64,000 nt of DNA from Larix kaempferi (taxonomy: Eukaryota; Streptophyta; Pinopsida; Pinales; Pinaceae). This document shows positions 39,267 to 50,924 of this stretch, one piece after another. A program made the translations under genes and the position numbers. The notes beneath the pieces were generated by a model. That model searched no databases, was not told the origin of the DNA, and worked only from the letters and a program-made list of their open reading frames with translations. Location: contig BSBM01000608.1 in the NCBI GenBank assembly GCA_027924585.1, positions 12,002,501 to 12,066,500 of the forward strand, in the 5' to 3' direction. Every line of letters begins with the position of its first letter. Position 1 is the first letter of the stretch.

Positions 39267-40314
39267 TATGAAGATCCTTCCAATTAAAGAATATATCTTT
39301 AAGAATCCCTTTGAAAAGGTGAAAGGAATCATGTAGTCCAAGAAATGGAAAAAAATTTCCTGGATCAATAGTTGAATCCGATTTTGTAATCTCTATTTCC
39401 TAGGATTCTCCTATTGTACTCGATGGTAATATTTTTATTTAAGGAAGAATACCTCTCTGAGAAAGGGGTTGGAATTTTTGGAATTGTAATTCAGCAAAAG
39501 ATAAGACTGGGGATACTCTGTGGCCAGAGTCATTGTAATTTTGGTACAAGACATCTTAATACAGTAATGTTATCTTTGGATCCATCTTCTGGTTGTTACT
39601 CAAATTTATTTGAGAATTTCTAATTTTATATTCCAGATTATCATCCGATATATACATGATCTCTTGTTAGATATTTAATGAATGCATAAATCTGTTGTAT
39701 TGATTTTTCTGTATAACTGATGTATGTATGAAAATATTTGATTGAATTTATTCGATTTAAATACTTTCTTTATCGATTTTTGCAAGTGATTCATGGCACA
39801 ATAATTATTGTTAATTTTTCAATTAGCAAACTGTTTACAGATTTATCCTGAACATGCTTAAGCATTTGAATTATTGTCTCTTAATTTTCATTAATAGATA
39901 GTGATTTAAATTAATAAGTGAAACAACTAAAAGCATTTATGTGAAAGGTTGTAATTTACTTATTCACCACACCCTAGGGTTAATCTACACAAGATCAAGC
40001 ATTCATTTTAGAATAGGACTGACTTAGACTAGTTTCCCTTTTCTAAAATAGGTTAGGTTAGCTTTGTTTTACCATATCCACACCTTGGTTTTCCTTGACT
40101 GGAAAACTGATCTTATGGGCCAACTTATTTACTCTTAGAGTGCCAGTGGAGGCCTAATATCCATGGGGGATCACCACACCAAATAGTTTGGGGATAGAAT
40201 TTCCCTTGTGAAGGGTCCTTTGAAGCATTTCAACTTGGGTTTTCTTCCTCTGTTGAGTGCCTTGGAACATTCAGGCACCTTTTGCATCTAACCTACACAA
40301 CCGACGTATCAACA

Positions 40315-40346
40315 AATGGAGCTAGAAGGAGGGCCAGTAGTACAAC
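40315..40346 (+). other. LONG leader with candidate primer site
   Basis: Two bases after the LTR the sequence reads TGGAGCTAGAAGGAGGG. It begins TGG as primer sites do and sits at the right place, but I cannot match it to a tRNA with confidence. Confidence 0.4.
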
Positions 40347-42235
40347 ATGCCTAAACAAGCCACTAAGAAACCTTCTCCAGCAAATACTTCAACAGTTCAA
40401 ACTCGAAGCCAATCAAGGGCTTCAACATCTGAACAACCAACAGAGCCACAACCCACAGTCGCTCCTATCACACCTGCTCAACAAATTGTTACACCTATTG
40501 TATCTACAGCACAACAGGAAGACAGAGAGAATATATTCATTGTATCACCTACCAGGGGAACACTCTCACTAGAGAAGATATTGAAAACATCAGCCGATAG
40601 GGTTGCCAGGGTAGAAAAAAGACTTGTTGATCAACAAGGACGTGGTTTTGCAGTGATTAATTTACAAAATTTTCTGCAAACCAGTAATCAATAACTTCAA
40701 CAAAACACAGTTTCACAGATCAGTGAACCAACTATCCAACAGACAACTGATCACAATATTGAACATCAACAAACATATAATCCACAACCTCAAAATCAAG
40801 AAGCAGTTGGTCAATCAGGTTCCCCTTAATACAGCCTTGGCAAACTTTTTCAGGAAACACAAGATCATCCAAAACTTGAGACTGGTGGACCACCACCATG
40901 TCCTCCTTCATCCTCTTCCTCAGACAGTGAACATTCTTCAAGCTCTTCATCAGAAGAAGAAGAAGAGGAAGAACCACCGATGGCTGCAGAAGGCCAAAAT
41001 AGACCTTGGTTTGACCAAGATGCAGTATGGGTACTTGAAGACCAACATAAACTACCTAAAAACCCTGAGAAGTGGTTACCCAAGTTTAACCCAAATGACA
41101 AATCACCTGCCTTGGACCACGTTAAAACCTTCATGCACGCTATTAGGATTAGAAGTGTCATTTACAAAGATGTGGTCTGCAGATTTTTTCCTTATACTTT
41201 TGAAGGAAAAGTAGCTACATGGTATTTTTCCCTACCACCAAGGTCTATTGTTTCTTAGGATGAGTTTGAGAAATTATTCATCCAAAATTTTGGAGATAAC
41301 AAAACACCACAGGATCTTGTTTTGGAATTATCCTCCATGAAAATCAAAGGGAAAGAAAGGGTTAAAGATTTCAACCAGAGGTTCTCATACTTAAAGAAAA
41401 GAATTTCTATCAATCTTCTTCCTGTTGAAGAATTGTTGATAGCCTACTATGAAAAGGGACTACCTGCTTCAATTTCAATGTGGGTGAAACAAGCACAAAA
41501 GGGGACTTTGCTAGAAGTGTTTGCCGAAGCAATACAATTCGAGAAGGAAATTTTTTGTCTTAACGACAATCCGAAGATTGCAGATGAACAGACTTCAACT
41601 TCCAGGAAGAAGAATGACAGTGTTCCTAAACCCACTACACAAAGTAAAGATCCATTTGACATAACTAACATGAAAAATCTAATCCAGAAAATGTCAAATG
41701 AGATGGTAGATTTGAAAAGAACCAACAATGAAAATCAAAACCAAAATAGAGGTTTTGTGAGGCCACCTTTTAGGAGACCTTATCAACCTCCAGCAAATCC
41801 ACCGCCTCCTAATCCAACAGAATTCCTCACGAATGAAGAAATTTATTCCATAATTAGAGCCTTAGCAGCAGAATCTCAGAACACCCCAGAAGTCCCTAAT
41901 GACCAAACTGTTCCTAATCCACAACCCCCTAAGGAAGAAGAAAATGAGCATGAGGATCCACTAATCAACACTGTAAGTTACTTTTCAGAGCTTCCTATAT
42001 GTGGAGAAGAAGAAGAACCTGAGACTGTGTGTAATGTCCAACATCCTTATAACACAAGGTCCAAACCTCAACCCCCTCAGGATCCCTCATCCTCTACACC
42101 TGTTCCTAATAAGGGCAAGACTGTCCCCCACAAGGATATAGTCATCCCTGAGATGGAGTACAATTTAGTTGAAGATCTTAAAAGAGTAAAGGTAAACATC
42201 TCTTTGTTTGAATTATTGAAAACCCTTCCATGAGG
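40347..42235 (+). pseudogene. LONG gag with internal stops
   Basis: One frame runs from ATG at 40347 (MPKQATKKPSPANTS) to a TGA at 42231-42233. It is interrupted by TAA at 40692-40694, TAA near 40827 and TAG at 41256-41258, the last most likely a changed Trp (TGG) in IVSWDEFEKLF. An N-terminal Thr/Gln/Ser-rich part is followed by a Ser/Glu run and then a capsid-like domain, 41040-41560 (WLPKFNP, FFPYTFEGKVATWYFSLP, FEKLFIQNFGD, VKDFNQRFSYLKKRI). A Pro/Asn/Glu-rich tail (41600-42150) shows no zinc knuckle. The domain matches plant Ty3/gypsy gag in order and spacing. Confidence 0.8.
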
Positions 42236-42370
42236 GATACCTTACCCAAAAGTATGGTGGTTAAACAGCCAAGAGAATCACAGAATAATAACCTTGATTC
42301 TTTCACAAAACCAAATGATCAAAAGTCTGGCAGCAAAAGGACACCGCCTTTTTTACTTACTTTTGAGATT

Positions 42371-42660
42371 TTCAACTGAAACGTACATAATTGCATGATA
42401 GATTCTAGTGCCTCATCAAATGTGATGCCCCTTTCTGTCTGCAGAAAGTTGAATGCCACATGGGAACATTGCCCTACTCAAATAGTGCAACTTGACAGAT
42501 CAAAAGTCAGAGTGGTAGGAAGACTCATAAATGTTTTAATTACATTATCAGTTCATCCTCGAATCCATCAAACAATTGATATAGTCATTGCTGATATTCC
42601 ATAAGCATATGGTATGTGGCTTAGTAGAGACTGGTCATAAAAGCTAAAAGGTTATTTTGC
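42371..42660 (+). pseudogene. LONG protease remnant
   Basis: The pol frame gives CMIDSSASSNVMPLSVCRKL, a retropepsin active site in which the Gly of DSGAS is changed to Ser. It continues through IDIVIADIP, a stop, then AYGMWLSRDW. Stops at 42602-42604 and about 42638 break it. The altered Gly and the stops indicate it is inactive. Confidence 0.7.
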
Positions 42661-42880
42661 CACTGATTGGTCCCATTTGTGGTTACCCTACAATGGTTAG
42701 CCAAACAAGATCAAGATAAGCAGGGAACCTTTTATGAAACAGACGGTTACAGATTTGAATGATGCAAGTGAACCTGTGGATTATTTCAAAACGCACATTG
42801 AAAATTTTACCTTTGATACCTTTTTCGGGAATTTATCGGCTGATGTTTTTCCACAGGAGTATACACAGAACAAATATTAG

Positions 42881-43370
42881 GTGACTCATCTCACTTCTAT
42901 ACCATTCTCAGGAGAAATTGTACATAATGTTTTTAATGTAAATACCAATTTTAGATTAGATCCCATTGCTTGGACATTGTTTTTTGATGTCTCTAAATCC
43001 AAGGATGGAGCTAGTGCAGGATGTGTTCTTATAGATCCAAGAGGAACAAAAACTATGATTGCATGCAGATTAGAGCTTGATTGTACTAACAATGTGGCTG
43101 AGTATGAAGCACTGATACAGGGACTAAAAAAGGCTATTGACTTGAAAGTACCAATCATTCATTGCTTCAGAGACTCATAAATCATTGTGAAACAGGTGAG
43201 GAATAAAATACATTGCCTATCCCCTCACCTGTTGAATTATCAGAAATTGGTAAGAGATCTTACCAACTCTTTTATTGCATTCAATATTAATTCAGTTCCT
43301 AGGTCTCAGAACTTTGATGTTGACTTGTTGGAAAATACAGCTTCCAGATTGATTCCACCAGAGGGCCTAT
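42881..43370 (+). pseudogene. LONG extra RNase H, upstream of reverse transcriptase
   Basis: The pol frame shows WTLFFDVSKSKDGASAGCVLIDP, then LDCTNNVAEYEALIQGLKKA, then RDS-stop-IIVKQV and VPRSQNFDVDLL. These match the first Asp, the Glu in (N/T)NxAEYEAL, the second Asp in DS(Q)xxVxQV, and the final Asp region of the plant/archaeal-type RNase H (aRH) known from Tat-lineage elements. One TAA (43178-43180, probably a former CAA) interrupts it. It lies between protease and reverse transcriptase. A separate retroviral-type RNase H follows reverse transcriptase at about 44620-45130. In the Tat elements I know of, the aRH usually follows that domain. Confidence 0.8.
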
Positions 43371-45130
43371 CTCCTCAAACATTTTCAATAGAACTGATGT
43401 ATAGGCCTTCCATACCAGATAACGTGACAAACTGGAAAGTATTCGATGATGATCAGCAGATACTTGATTTTCTAACAAACCAGGACACATTCCAAGATAC
43501 GGCTATAGACGAGGGTGAACATGAAAAATATCTCTCCGATTCCTCGAATGTCATCCCGAAGTCTGTGATTAATTTGGAGAAGTTTTATGATTTACAAGAC
43601 ATTTTCAGACATAAAACCAACTGCAAAATTCAAAGCTCATCTTTGAACTATGAGAGAGTCAATTTAGGCACCAAGCAGGAACCCTTCTTTATCAATTTGG
43701 GAGTTGATTATACCCCTGAAGAACGGAGATCCATCATTGCATTGTGTAAGCAGTATAAAGACATTTTTGCCTGGACCTATGATGAATTGAAAACATTTGA
43801 CACTAGCGTCATGTTCCATAATATACCCATGAAACCAGAGGTTAAGCCATTTCAACAAAAGATGCGGAAGATGCACCCCAGTTTAGAGCCTTCGGTAAAA
43901 AAGGAGTTGGAGAAATTGCTCACAGCTTGAATTATCTTTCCAGTCAGGCACACTCAATGGATAGCCAACTTAGTGCCTGTCCGCAAGAAAAGCAGTGAAA
44001 TTTGACTATGTCTCGATTTCAGGAACCTGAATCGAGCTTCCGAGAAAGACAACTATCCTGTTCCACCTATGGAGAAGATTCTTCAAAAGGTAGCTGGGTC
44101 GGAAATGTTTTCCCTCCTAGATGGTTTTTCAGGATATAACCAGGTTATGGTTTCCCCGGACAACCAATGAAAAATAGTTTTCAGGACCCCTTGGGGTACT
44201 TTCGCCTACAGGCGGATGCCTTTCAGGTTGGTCAATGTAGGAGCCACTTTTCAGAGAGCTATGGACATAGCTTTCCAAGGGTTAATGCATAATTCTATCG
44301 TAGTTTATCTTGATGATATCACTATTTGCTCCAAAAAATGACATGAACATGTGTTTGCTTTGAAACAGGTTTTCGATCGCTGTAGGAAATTCGGTATTTC
44401 TCTCAACCCGAAGAAATCTATTTTCGCAGTAACAGAAGGAAAGCCACTGGGCTTCATTGTTTCGAAAGAAGGTATGATTATTGATCCTGAATGCATAGAA
44501 GCTATTTCAAACATTGGGTTACCAGCCTCGCGCAAAGCAATGCAATCCTTCTTGGCTAAGATTAATTTTGTACATAGATTTGTACCAAATTTTGCTTAGA
44601 AAGTCAAACCGTTACAACTTTTAGTCAAGAAAGATGTGCATTTCACCTGCTTGCACGAACAAAGAGATGCGTTTATCGAAATTCGAAAGGCTATCGCTGA
44701 AGCTCCTGATCTCATGTCCCCATATTTTGATCAGGATTTCATTCTTTATATTTTTTCCACTGACTTTTCTTATGCAGCTGTCCTAATGCAAAAGCATGAC
44801 AATGATGCAAAGATCTCGATCTCTTTTATGAGCTCAACATTCAAAGGTGCAGAGCTTAATTACTCACAGATTGATAAGCAAGCATATGCGGTCTATAAGT
44901 CTGTCAAACATTACCGACCCTACTTGCTGAAATATCGAACCAAAGTCATTGTCCCATATTCTTCTATTATAAACGTCCTGATCCAAAAAGAGTTAGGGGA
45001 AAAGAGGGCCCATTGGATGACGACCCTGCAAGAATATGATCTTGAAATAAGACCAGCTAAAATTGTCAAATGGAAAGTCCTTTGTCTTCTTACTGCTCAA
45101 TCCAATGACCCTACACAACAGCAATCCGAA
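43370..45130 (+). pseudogene. LONG reverse transcriptase and RNase H, with stops
   Basis: After a linker (to ~43660) come the pre-RT region with FAWTYDELKTFD, then LCLDFRNLNRASEKDNYP, SLLDGFSGYNQVMV, TPWGTFAYRRMPF and the catalytic YLDD (near 44310). The retroviral RNase H follows, with IFSTDFSYAAV (first Asp), ELNYSQIDKQAYAV and a region where the usual TDH is lost. Stops are at 43928-43930, near 44002, 44167, 44338 and 44597. Apart from these the frame holds to 45721. The family order and motifs are clear; the copy is dead. Confidence 0.9.
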
Positions 45131-46450
45131 TGGGATCAAGAGGAAGAAATTCCCTCAGGTGTTGTTAACGCTATCGATGCCCCGACATCAGAATGGTATG
45201 ATGATATCAGATTTTTTCTGAACCATGGGTTTTCTCCCGAAACCCTTGATTTTAAGAAACGAAGGGATTTGAGACTAAAAGTTGCTCCTTATCATTTTAT
45301 TGATCAAGTTCTCTTTAGGAAAAATTATGATGGAGTATTTCTTAGGTGCTTGGAAAAACATGAAACTGATGACATCTTATTCCAATTTCATGCAGGACCC
45401 GCTGGAGGCCATTTTTCAGGTGAGACTACAACACATAATATTATCAGGGATGGATATTATTGGCTCACGTTGTTTAAAGATGCTTATGTTTATGTAAGGA
45501 GGTGTGAACCATGCCAGAAATGCACAGGGAAGTTCAAGAAACCTGCATTTCCTCTTCAACCCATCACAATTCAGTTTCCATTCCAACAATGGGGACTGGA
45601 TTTTTTCGGGCCTATAAACCCTACTTCATCCCTCCAACATAAATATATTCTTACAGCAACTGACTACTTCACCAAATGGGTGGAGGAAACCCTCTTAAAC
45701 AATGTAATGCCAGTCAAGTAATCTCCTTCCTTGACAATCAGATCGTCACACGGTTTGGCGCTCCAGAGTACCTAGTTTTCGATAATGCATCCTACTTCTC
45801 TTTCATCGATATAACTGAATATGCCTTTGAAAAGGGGATTAAGCTTTAAGTTTTCTGCCAAATATTACCCTTAAGGCAATGGTGTGGCTGAGTTGTCAAA
45901 CAAGAATCTGATAAATATTCTCAGGAAGACTGTAGCTTCTCATCACAGAGATTGGCACACACAGTTATATAATGATTTATGGGCAAATCAAATTACCTCA
46001 ATGGCAGCAATTGCAAATTCTCCCTACTGTCTGGTTTATGGAAAAGAAACCATCCTTCCTACTAACCTCACCATCCCTTCACTACAATTGGCTCAGTCTG
46101 TCCAAGAAGATGATTCTTCTCCTCTCCAGCAAAGGATCGACACTCTATTGAAGCTAGAGGAGGACAGGGAAATAGCTAAGAACAAATTGTATCATCATCA
46201 GCAGATGGTGAAAAGATGGTTTGATGAAAAATCTTCATCTGAGAGAGAATTTTTTGTCGGTGACTTGGTTCTAAGTTGGGATAAGCAACATAAAGATAAG
46301 AACCAGTATACCAAGTTTCAGTGCCTTTGGCTTGGACCTTTCATTATTATAGAAAATATTGGTCCCAGCACTATTCGATTACAGACACTGAAGGGAGTTG
46401 TGGACACTTACCCAGTGAATGTGTCTCTTCTCAAAAAGTATTTTGTTTGA
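45131..46450 (+). pseudogene. LONG integrase, frameshifted
   Basis: The zinc region reads HAGPAGGHFS...CEPCQKC and the core begins WGLDFFGPINP (first Asp) in the main frame. Near 45700 the reading moves to another frame through RFGAPEYLVFDNASYFS (second Asp). Near 45850 it returns to the main frame for GNGVAELSNKNLINILRK (Glu), ending with a long C-terminal part to the stop at 46448-46450 (GPFIIIENIGPSTIRL). All three catalytic acids can be traced, but two frameshifts and at least one extra stop inactivate it. Confidence 0.88.
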
Positions 46451-47849
46451 ACAATCTGGCGCACTTGTATATAGGTGTGGTTTTTTTTACTTTCATTTGT
46501 TTTCCTTATGTTGACATTTTGATTGGTCTTTTTGTTTTGTTTAGTTTTTCATTAATAAGGCTTCACACATTTGGCAATGGCTTATGATCACTTTTCTTAG
46601 CAACAATTGTTTCTGAAGTCTCAGCATTACTATCAATCTTAGTTTTTGGCTTATGATTAGAATTTGCTCTGAAGAATAAACAGTCAATAAGTGCAGTACT
46701 TTTGGATACTTTTCACTTTGATCATTATCTTTCACAATACTTTATTTGTGTAATTGAGGTATGGAGGATGGTCATCATTTCTTTACCTGGTGTTTCATGG
46801 TTGAACAGCATATCATAATAACTTGACCAGCTCCAATTACTCATGGATCCTTTTACAATCACTTTGATTATAAATTTTGTTTTAAAATTATAAGTTACAA
46901 GGTGGGTGGTCTTGCTATCAAGCTAGCCTATTAGGTTCATAGGTGTTTAAGTGGAATGACATCTTCACATTAAGCCACCACACTTGGAAGATGACTTTGA
47001 GTTCTGCTGGAAGGTGGAAGATCCTATTACAGGTCGGTCCATTCATGATCTACAAAGCACTAGTGAGTAAAGCTACCACGATATGGTCACTAAGCCATGG
47101 TAATGCCTTGTAGCTTATGCCAAAATAAGTTGTTTTTGTCTTTCATTTATAGGATTTTGTTGCCTACAAGAACAGGGGGTCTTATCACAATCCATCCCTG
47201 TTATGATCATGGGTTTTACCTTGGACTGGATTTATCATAATCTGGTCACCAAGCCATGATAATTTCTTTTGGTCTTACAGCCGGAAAACAATGAGTCTTG
47301 TCATCAAGCTAGCTTGACCATTTTCCAGATCAGGCTTGTGAATGGCACTGTTGTATCTGATCACCAAGTCAGTATAGTGGTCTTGTGTCAACAAGGTTTT
47401 ATGTATAATCCATCTTTTAAAAAAAAGGGGGGGGAGAAAAACAACACATAATAAAAATAAAAATAAAAAAGAGGAAAAGAAAAGATAAAGAAGTGTATCA
47501 ATCCAAAGGGGATCACTGATTACACATGCATCTAATAAACCAAAGTGATATGTAATTAGGATATCCATGAGCATTTCTAAGACTGTTTCTAGGTTCAACA
47601 CAAGTTGGTTTTCAATGATTACATCACGGTAAAGATTCGGTATTGCTCTTTAAATCTCCTTATCAGATGAGTGTTATCTTTAAAATGGTCACTGCTTGAG
47701 ATTTATCCATTTTCATATTTACTGTTTGTTGGTTGTTATCTTTTGAGTATTTTCTATGAATTGAGTTTCAAGAATTTGGTTGATTAACATGTTGTCTTTA
47801 GTCAGATTTGATTGCAGAGATAACTGGTTCTTACCATCCAGTCGCCATT
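46451..47849 (+). other. LONG 3' internal noncoding region
   Basis: No gene follows integrase. A loosely repeated phrase with TGGTCA(C/T)(C/T)AAGCCATG(A/G)TAAT occurs near 47085 and 47240. An A-rich and G-rich tract (AAAAAAAAGGGGGGGGAG, near 47420) looks like a polypurine tract but lies 430 bp before the LTR. Directly before the LTR the minus strand reads TGGCGACTGGATGG, similar to a primer site in the wrong place. Confidence 0.6.
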
Positions 47850-48059
47850 TGTTGTGGCCACAACAGATCCCATGCTTAGCAAAAGCACAGGAGCCCCATT
47901 TTTAATAAATTCGAAGGTATATGGGTAAGTTTCTCTTTGTGAATATGATTTTTCGGTTTAGATCTCTTTAAGTCTAATGCCCATGCCTTATTGCTCCATG
48001 TTTCTACCTGACTTGGTTTATCTCTAAGTGTTTGGTTTGTTGTAATCTTTAAATTTTGA

Positions 48060-48490
48060 GTGGTTTAACTTTTTATCTATAAACTCGAAACCCAACACTT
48101 GGAAAACCCGAAACCCGAAAGTTTCAGGTGCGAAAAATTGGTGTTCTCATTTTTTGGATTTTCATCATACCAAAACCTGCAACCCTAAAGTTACGGGTGT
48201 GGGATTTCATTTTTAGAAGTTTGTTTTATATAAACCCGAAACCCGACAATGTCGCGTTGCGGGAATCCAGATTTTTTTTTTTAGGTTTTAATAAACCTGA
48301 AAACTGAAACACGACAATGTCACATTTTGGGATTCGGAAATTACCTTTTTAACTTTGCGTTTGATTGCATCCTGAAACCCGCAACCCGCAACTGTCGGGT
48401 TGCGGCTTTCAGGAACCTGGTTTTTATTTGGTTATATTTTGAAACCCGGAACCCTCCAATGTCGGTTTTCAGCTTTCGGGAATGGTAAAT
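48060..48490. repeat. CCCGAAA hairpin units in the LONG 3' LTR
   Basis: Counterpart of 37600-38030. The two-part stem is at 48371-48413 and reads CCTGAAA/TTTCAGG outside and GCAACCC/GGGTTGC inside, so both outer arms changed together relative to the left LTR. Other units here have lost complementarity at single positions. Confidence 0.8.
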
Positions 48491-49332
48491 AAAACCTTTA
48501 ATTGTGTCTCTAAACCCGATTCGGCAACTTGTATTGGTTAATCTCAGCCGTTCGTTATTCTCAATCCTACAGTTGTGATTTAACTTGGGTAAATTGATAA
48601 ATATAGGGTTTTTTCTATTTTTCGTTATCATTTTTACTTGCTGGAATTACCCCACTGTGCTGATTCTACTGTCAATTTGGTCGCTAAAGGTCATTTTTGT
48701 CGGTTTTTTCAGTTATTTTAGGTTGAGTTGTTTCCATTGCCGTGTTCTGTGTTCAATAATTTGGTTATTTTGGGATTCAATAATGGCCTTTTTCTTATTT
48801 GATTCGACTCTTCAAAGCTTTGTATATTATAACTTTTCAGTCTCTGCAGTGTAGCTCCAGTCTTTCTGTTAAATCAACAATATGGATCTGGTTTCATAGG
48901 GGAAATCAGGCCGCCAGTTTGTGTACTGAAACTCTTATCTTAGCCATTTCGCAGTCATCTCTTTCACCGTAAATCTCATTTTTACCTCAAATCCGAGGAC
49001 ATGATTGTTGATGTGAACAAATTTGTAATGATCAACTTTCATATGCTTTATAAGTCATGCAAGTCTCGATTGGATTTGTACTTTCCTATGGATCCAGATC
49101 CACTTAATTCACATTATGGATCGTTTCCTTGCAGTTGGGATGGTTGTAGTGTCCTAATCATAATAATTTAACCATTATGACTGGCTATGTTCAATCATTA
49201 CCATCCTATCAGCTGGCTTTAAATTGGCAACAAACACGAAGCCTTCAGTACGTCCTTTTCATTCTTTAAGGGGAAATTTTTCTGTATGATAATCTTGTGA
49301 GCTTCCTTCTGAACGTATTTGATAGAGGCAGT

Positions 49333-49740
49333 ATGCAGACAGGTTATGAATCTCCCAATGCTCACTTCAAAGATGAAGAACTCTATCCCTTACTTTATCA
49401 AGAACCTATGTCACCACCTTTTGATGTAGGTGTTCCTGATTTAAGTAGCGATAGTGGTGAGGAAGATTCTGATGCTCTGTCTGTTTGCATGCAAGTTCTT
49501 GGCAATAAAGAAAAGAAAGTTTCAAAGGAATTGGCTGACCGTGACAACGATATTATACGAGATTATATAATCAATGAACAACCTGATATTCCGTCGACTC
49601 CTTCTGAGGTGGACCCTTTGATAGATTTCTCTGTTTTTGAGAACTTAGTCCCTCAGCCACAAGTTCTTGTGGAAAATTCTCTACAAGCCAAATCATTTGT
49701 TACTGATAATGAGCAGGTTGGATCGGAGTTCTTGTTGTGA
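49333..49740 (+). CDS. ORF inside the LONG 3' LTR, 135 residues
   Basis: It starts MQTGYESPNAHFKDEELYP and ends GSEFLL, aligning without gaps to the ORF at 38859-39266. It is slightly more acidic in its middle (SSDSGEEDSD). Both copies remain open despite many amino-acid differences. Confidence 0.5.
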   Translation: MQTGYESPNAHFKDEELYPLLYQEPMSPPFDVGVPDLSSDSGEEDSDALSVCMQVLGNKEKKVSKELADRDNDIIRDYIINEQPDIPSTPSEVDPLIDFSVFENLVPQPQVLVENSLQAKSFVTDNEQVGSEFLL

Positions 49741-50924
49741 TATGAATATCCTTCCAATTAAAGAATATATCTTTAAGAATCCCTTTGAAAAGGTGAAAGG
49801 AATCATGTAGTCCAAGAAATGGCAAAAAATTTCTTGGATCAATAGTTGAATCTGATTTTGTAATCTCTATTTCCTAGGATTCTCCTATTGTACTTGGTGG
49901 TAATATTTTTATTTAAGGAAGAATACCTCTCTGAGAAAGGGGTTGGAATTTTTGGAATTGTAATTCAGCAGAAGATAAGACTAGGGATACTCTATGGCTA
50001 GAGTCATTGTAAGTTTGGTACAAGACATCTTAATACAGTAATATTATCTTTGGATCCATCTTCTGGTTGTTACTCAAATTTATTTGAGAATTTCTGATTT
50101 TATATTCCAGATTATCATCCGATATATACATGATCTCTTGTTAGATATTTAATGAATGCATAAATCTGTTGTATTGATTTTTCTGTATAACTGATGTATG
50201 TATGAAGATATTTGATTGAATTTCTTCAATTTAAATACTTTCTTTATCGATTTCTACAAGTGATTCATGGCACAATAATTATTGTTAATTTTTCAATTAG
50301 CAAAGTGTTTACAGATTTATCTTGAACAGGCTTAAGCATTTGAATTATTGTCTCTTAATTTTCATTAATAGATAGTGATTTAAATTAATAAGTGAAACAA
50401 CTAAAAGCATTTATGTGAAAGGTTGTAATTTACTTATTCACCACACCCAGGGTTAATCTGCACAAGATCAAGCTTTCATTTTAGAACAGGACTGACTTAG
50501 ACTAGTTTCCCTTTTCTAAAATAGGTTAGGTTAGCTTTGTTTTACCATATCCACACCTTGGTTTTCCTTAACTAGAAAATTGATCTTATGGGTCAACTTA
50601 TTTACTCTTAGAGTGTTAGCGGAGGCGTAATATCCATGGGGGATCACCACACCAAACAAGTTGGGGATAGAATTGCCCTTACACGGGGTCCTTTGAAGCC
50701 TTTCAACTTGGGTTTTCTTCCTCTGTTGAGTGTCTTGGAACATTCTAGCACCTTTTTCATCTAACCTGCACAACCGAGGCATCAACATGCAGTAAGAACA
50801 AGTTGACAGCATGGTCTGGTACTAAAACAACATTCGACAACTGCTGCAACTGTTGACAACCGCATGTGACAATGGCTCCATCCCATCCTTACATCCATCT
50901 ATCGCATATCTATCTCACCAGTCA

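Larger units (their letters stand above)
37377..40314 (+). repeat. LONG 5' LTR
   Basis: It starts with a perfect 16-bp palindrome (TGTTGTGGCCACAACA, 37377-37392). Then come CCCGAAA/TTTCGGG hairpin units (37600-38030), an unremarkable stretch, an ORF of 135 codons (38859-39266) and an AT-rich 3' part. Confidence 0.93.
37377..50787 (+). mobile_element. Ty3/gypsy element LONG with 2.9-kb LTRs, decayed
   Basis: LTRs of equal length (2938 bp) at 37377-40314 and 47850-50787 begin TGTTGTGGCC and end ATCAACA. Flanks are AGCAG (37372-37376) and TGCAG (50788-50792), a 5-bp target duplication with one change. The plus-strand internal region encodes gag and pol with many stops and two frameshifts in integrase. 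Domain order is gag, protease, extra RNase H, reverse transcriptase, RNase H, integrase. In samples the LTRs differ by roughly 4%, and by more in their ORF region. Confidence 0.93.
47850..50787 (+). repeat. LONG 3' LTR
   Basis: 2938 bp, same length as the left copy, same terminal palindrome, same hairpin region (48060-48490) and same internal ORF. It ends ATCAACA before TGCAG. Confidence 0.93.
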
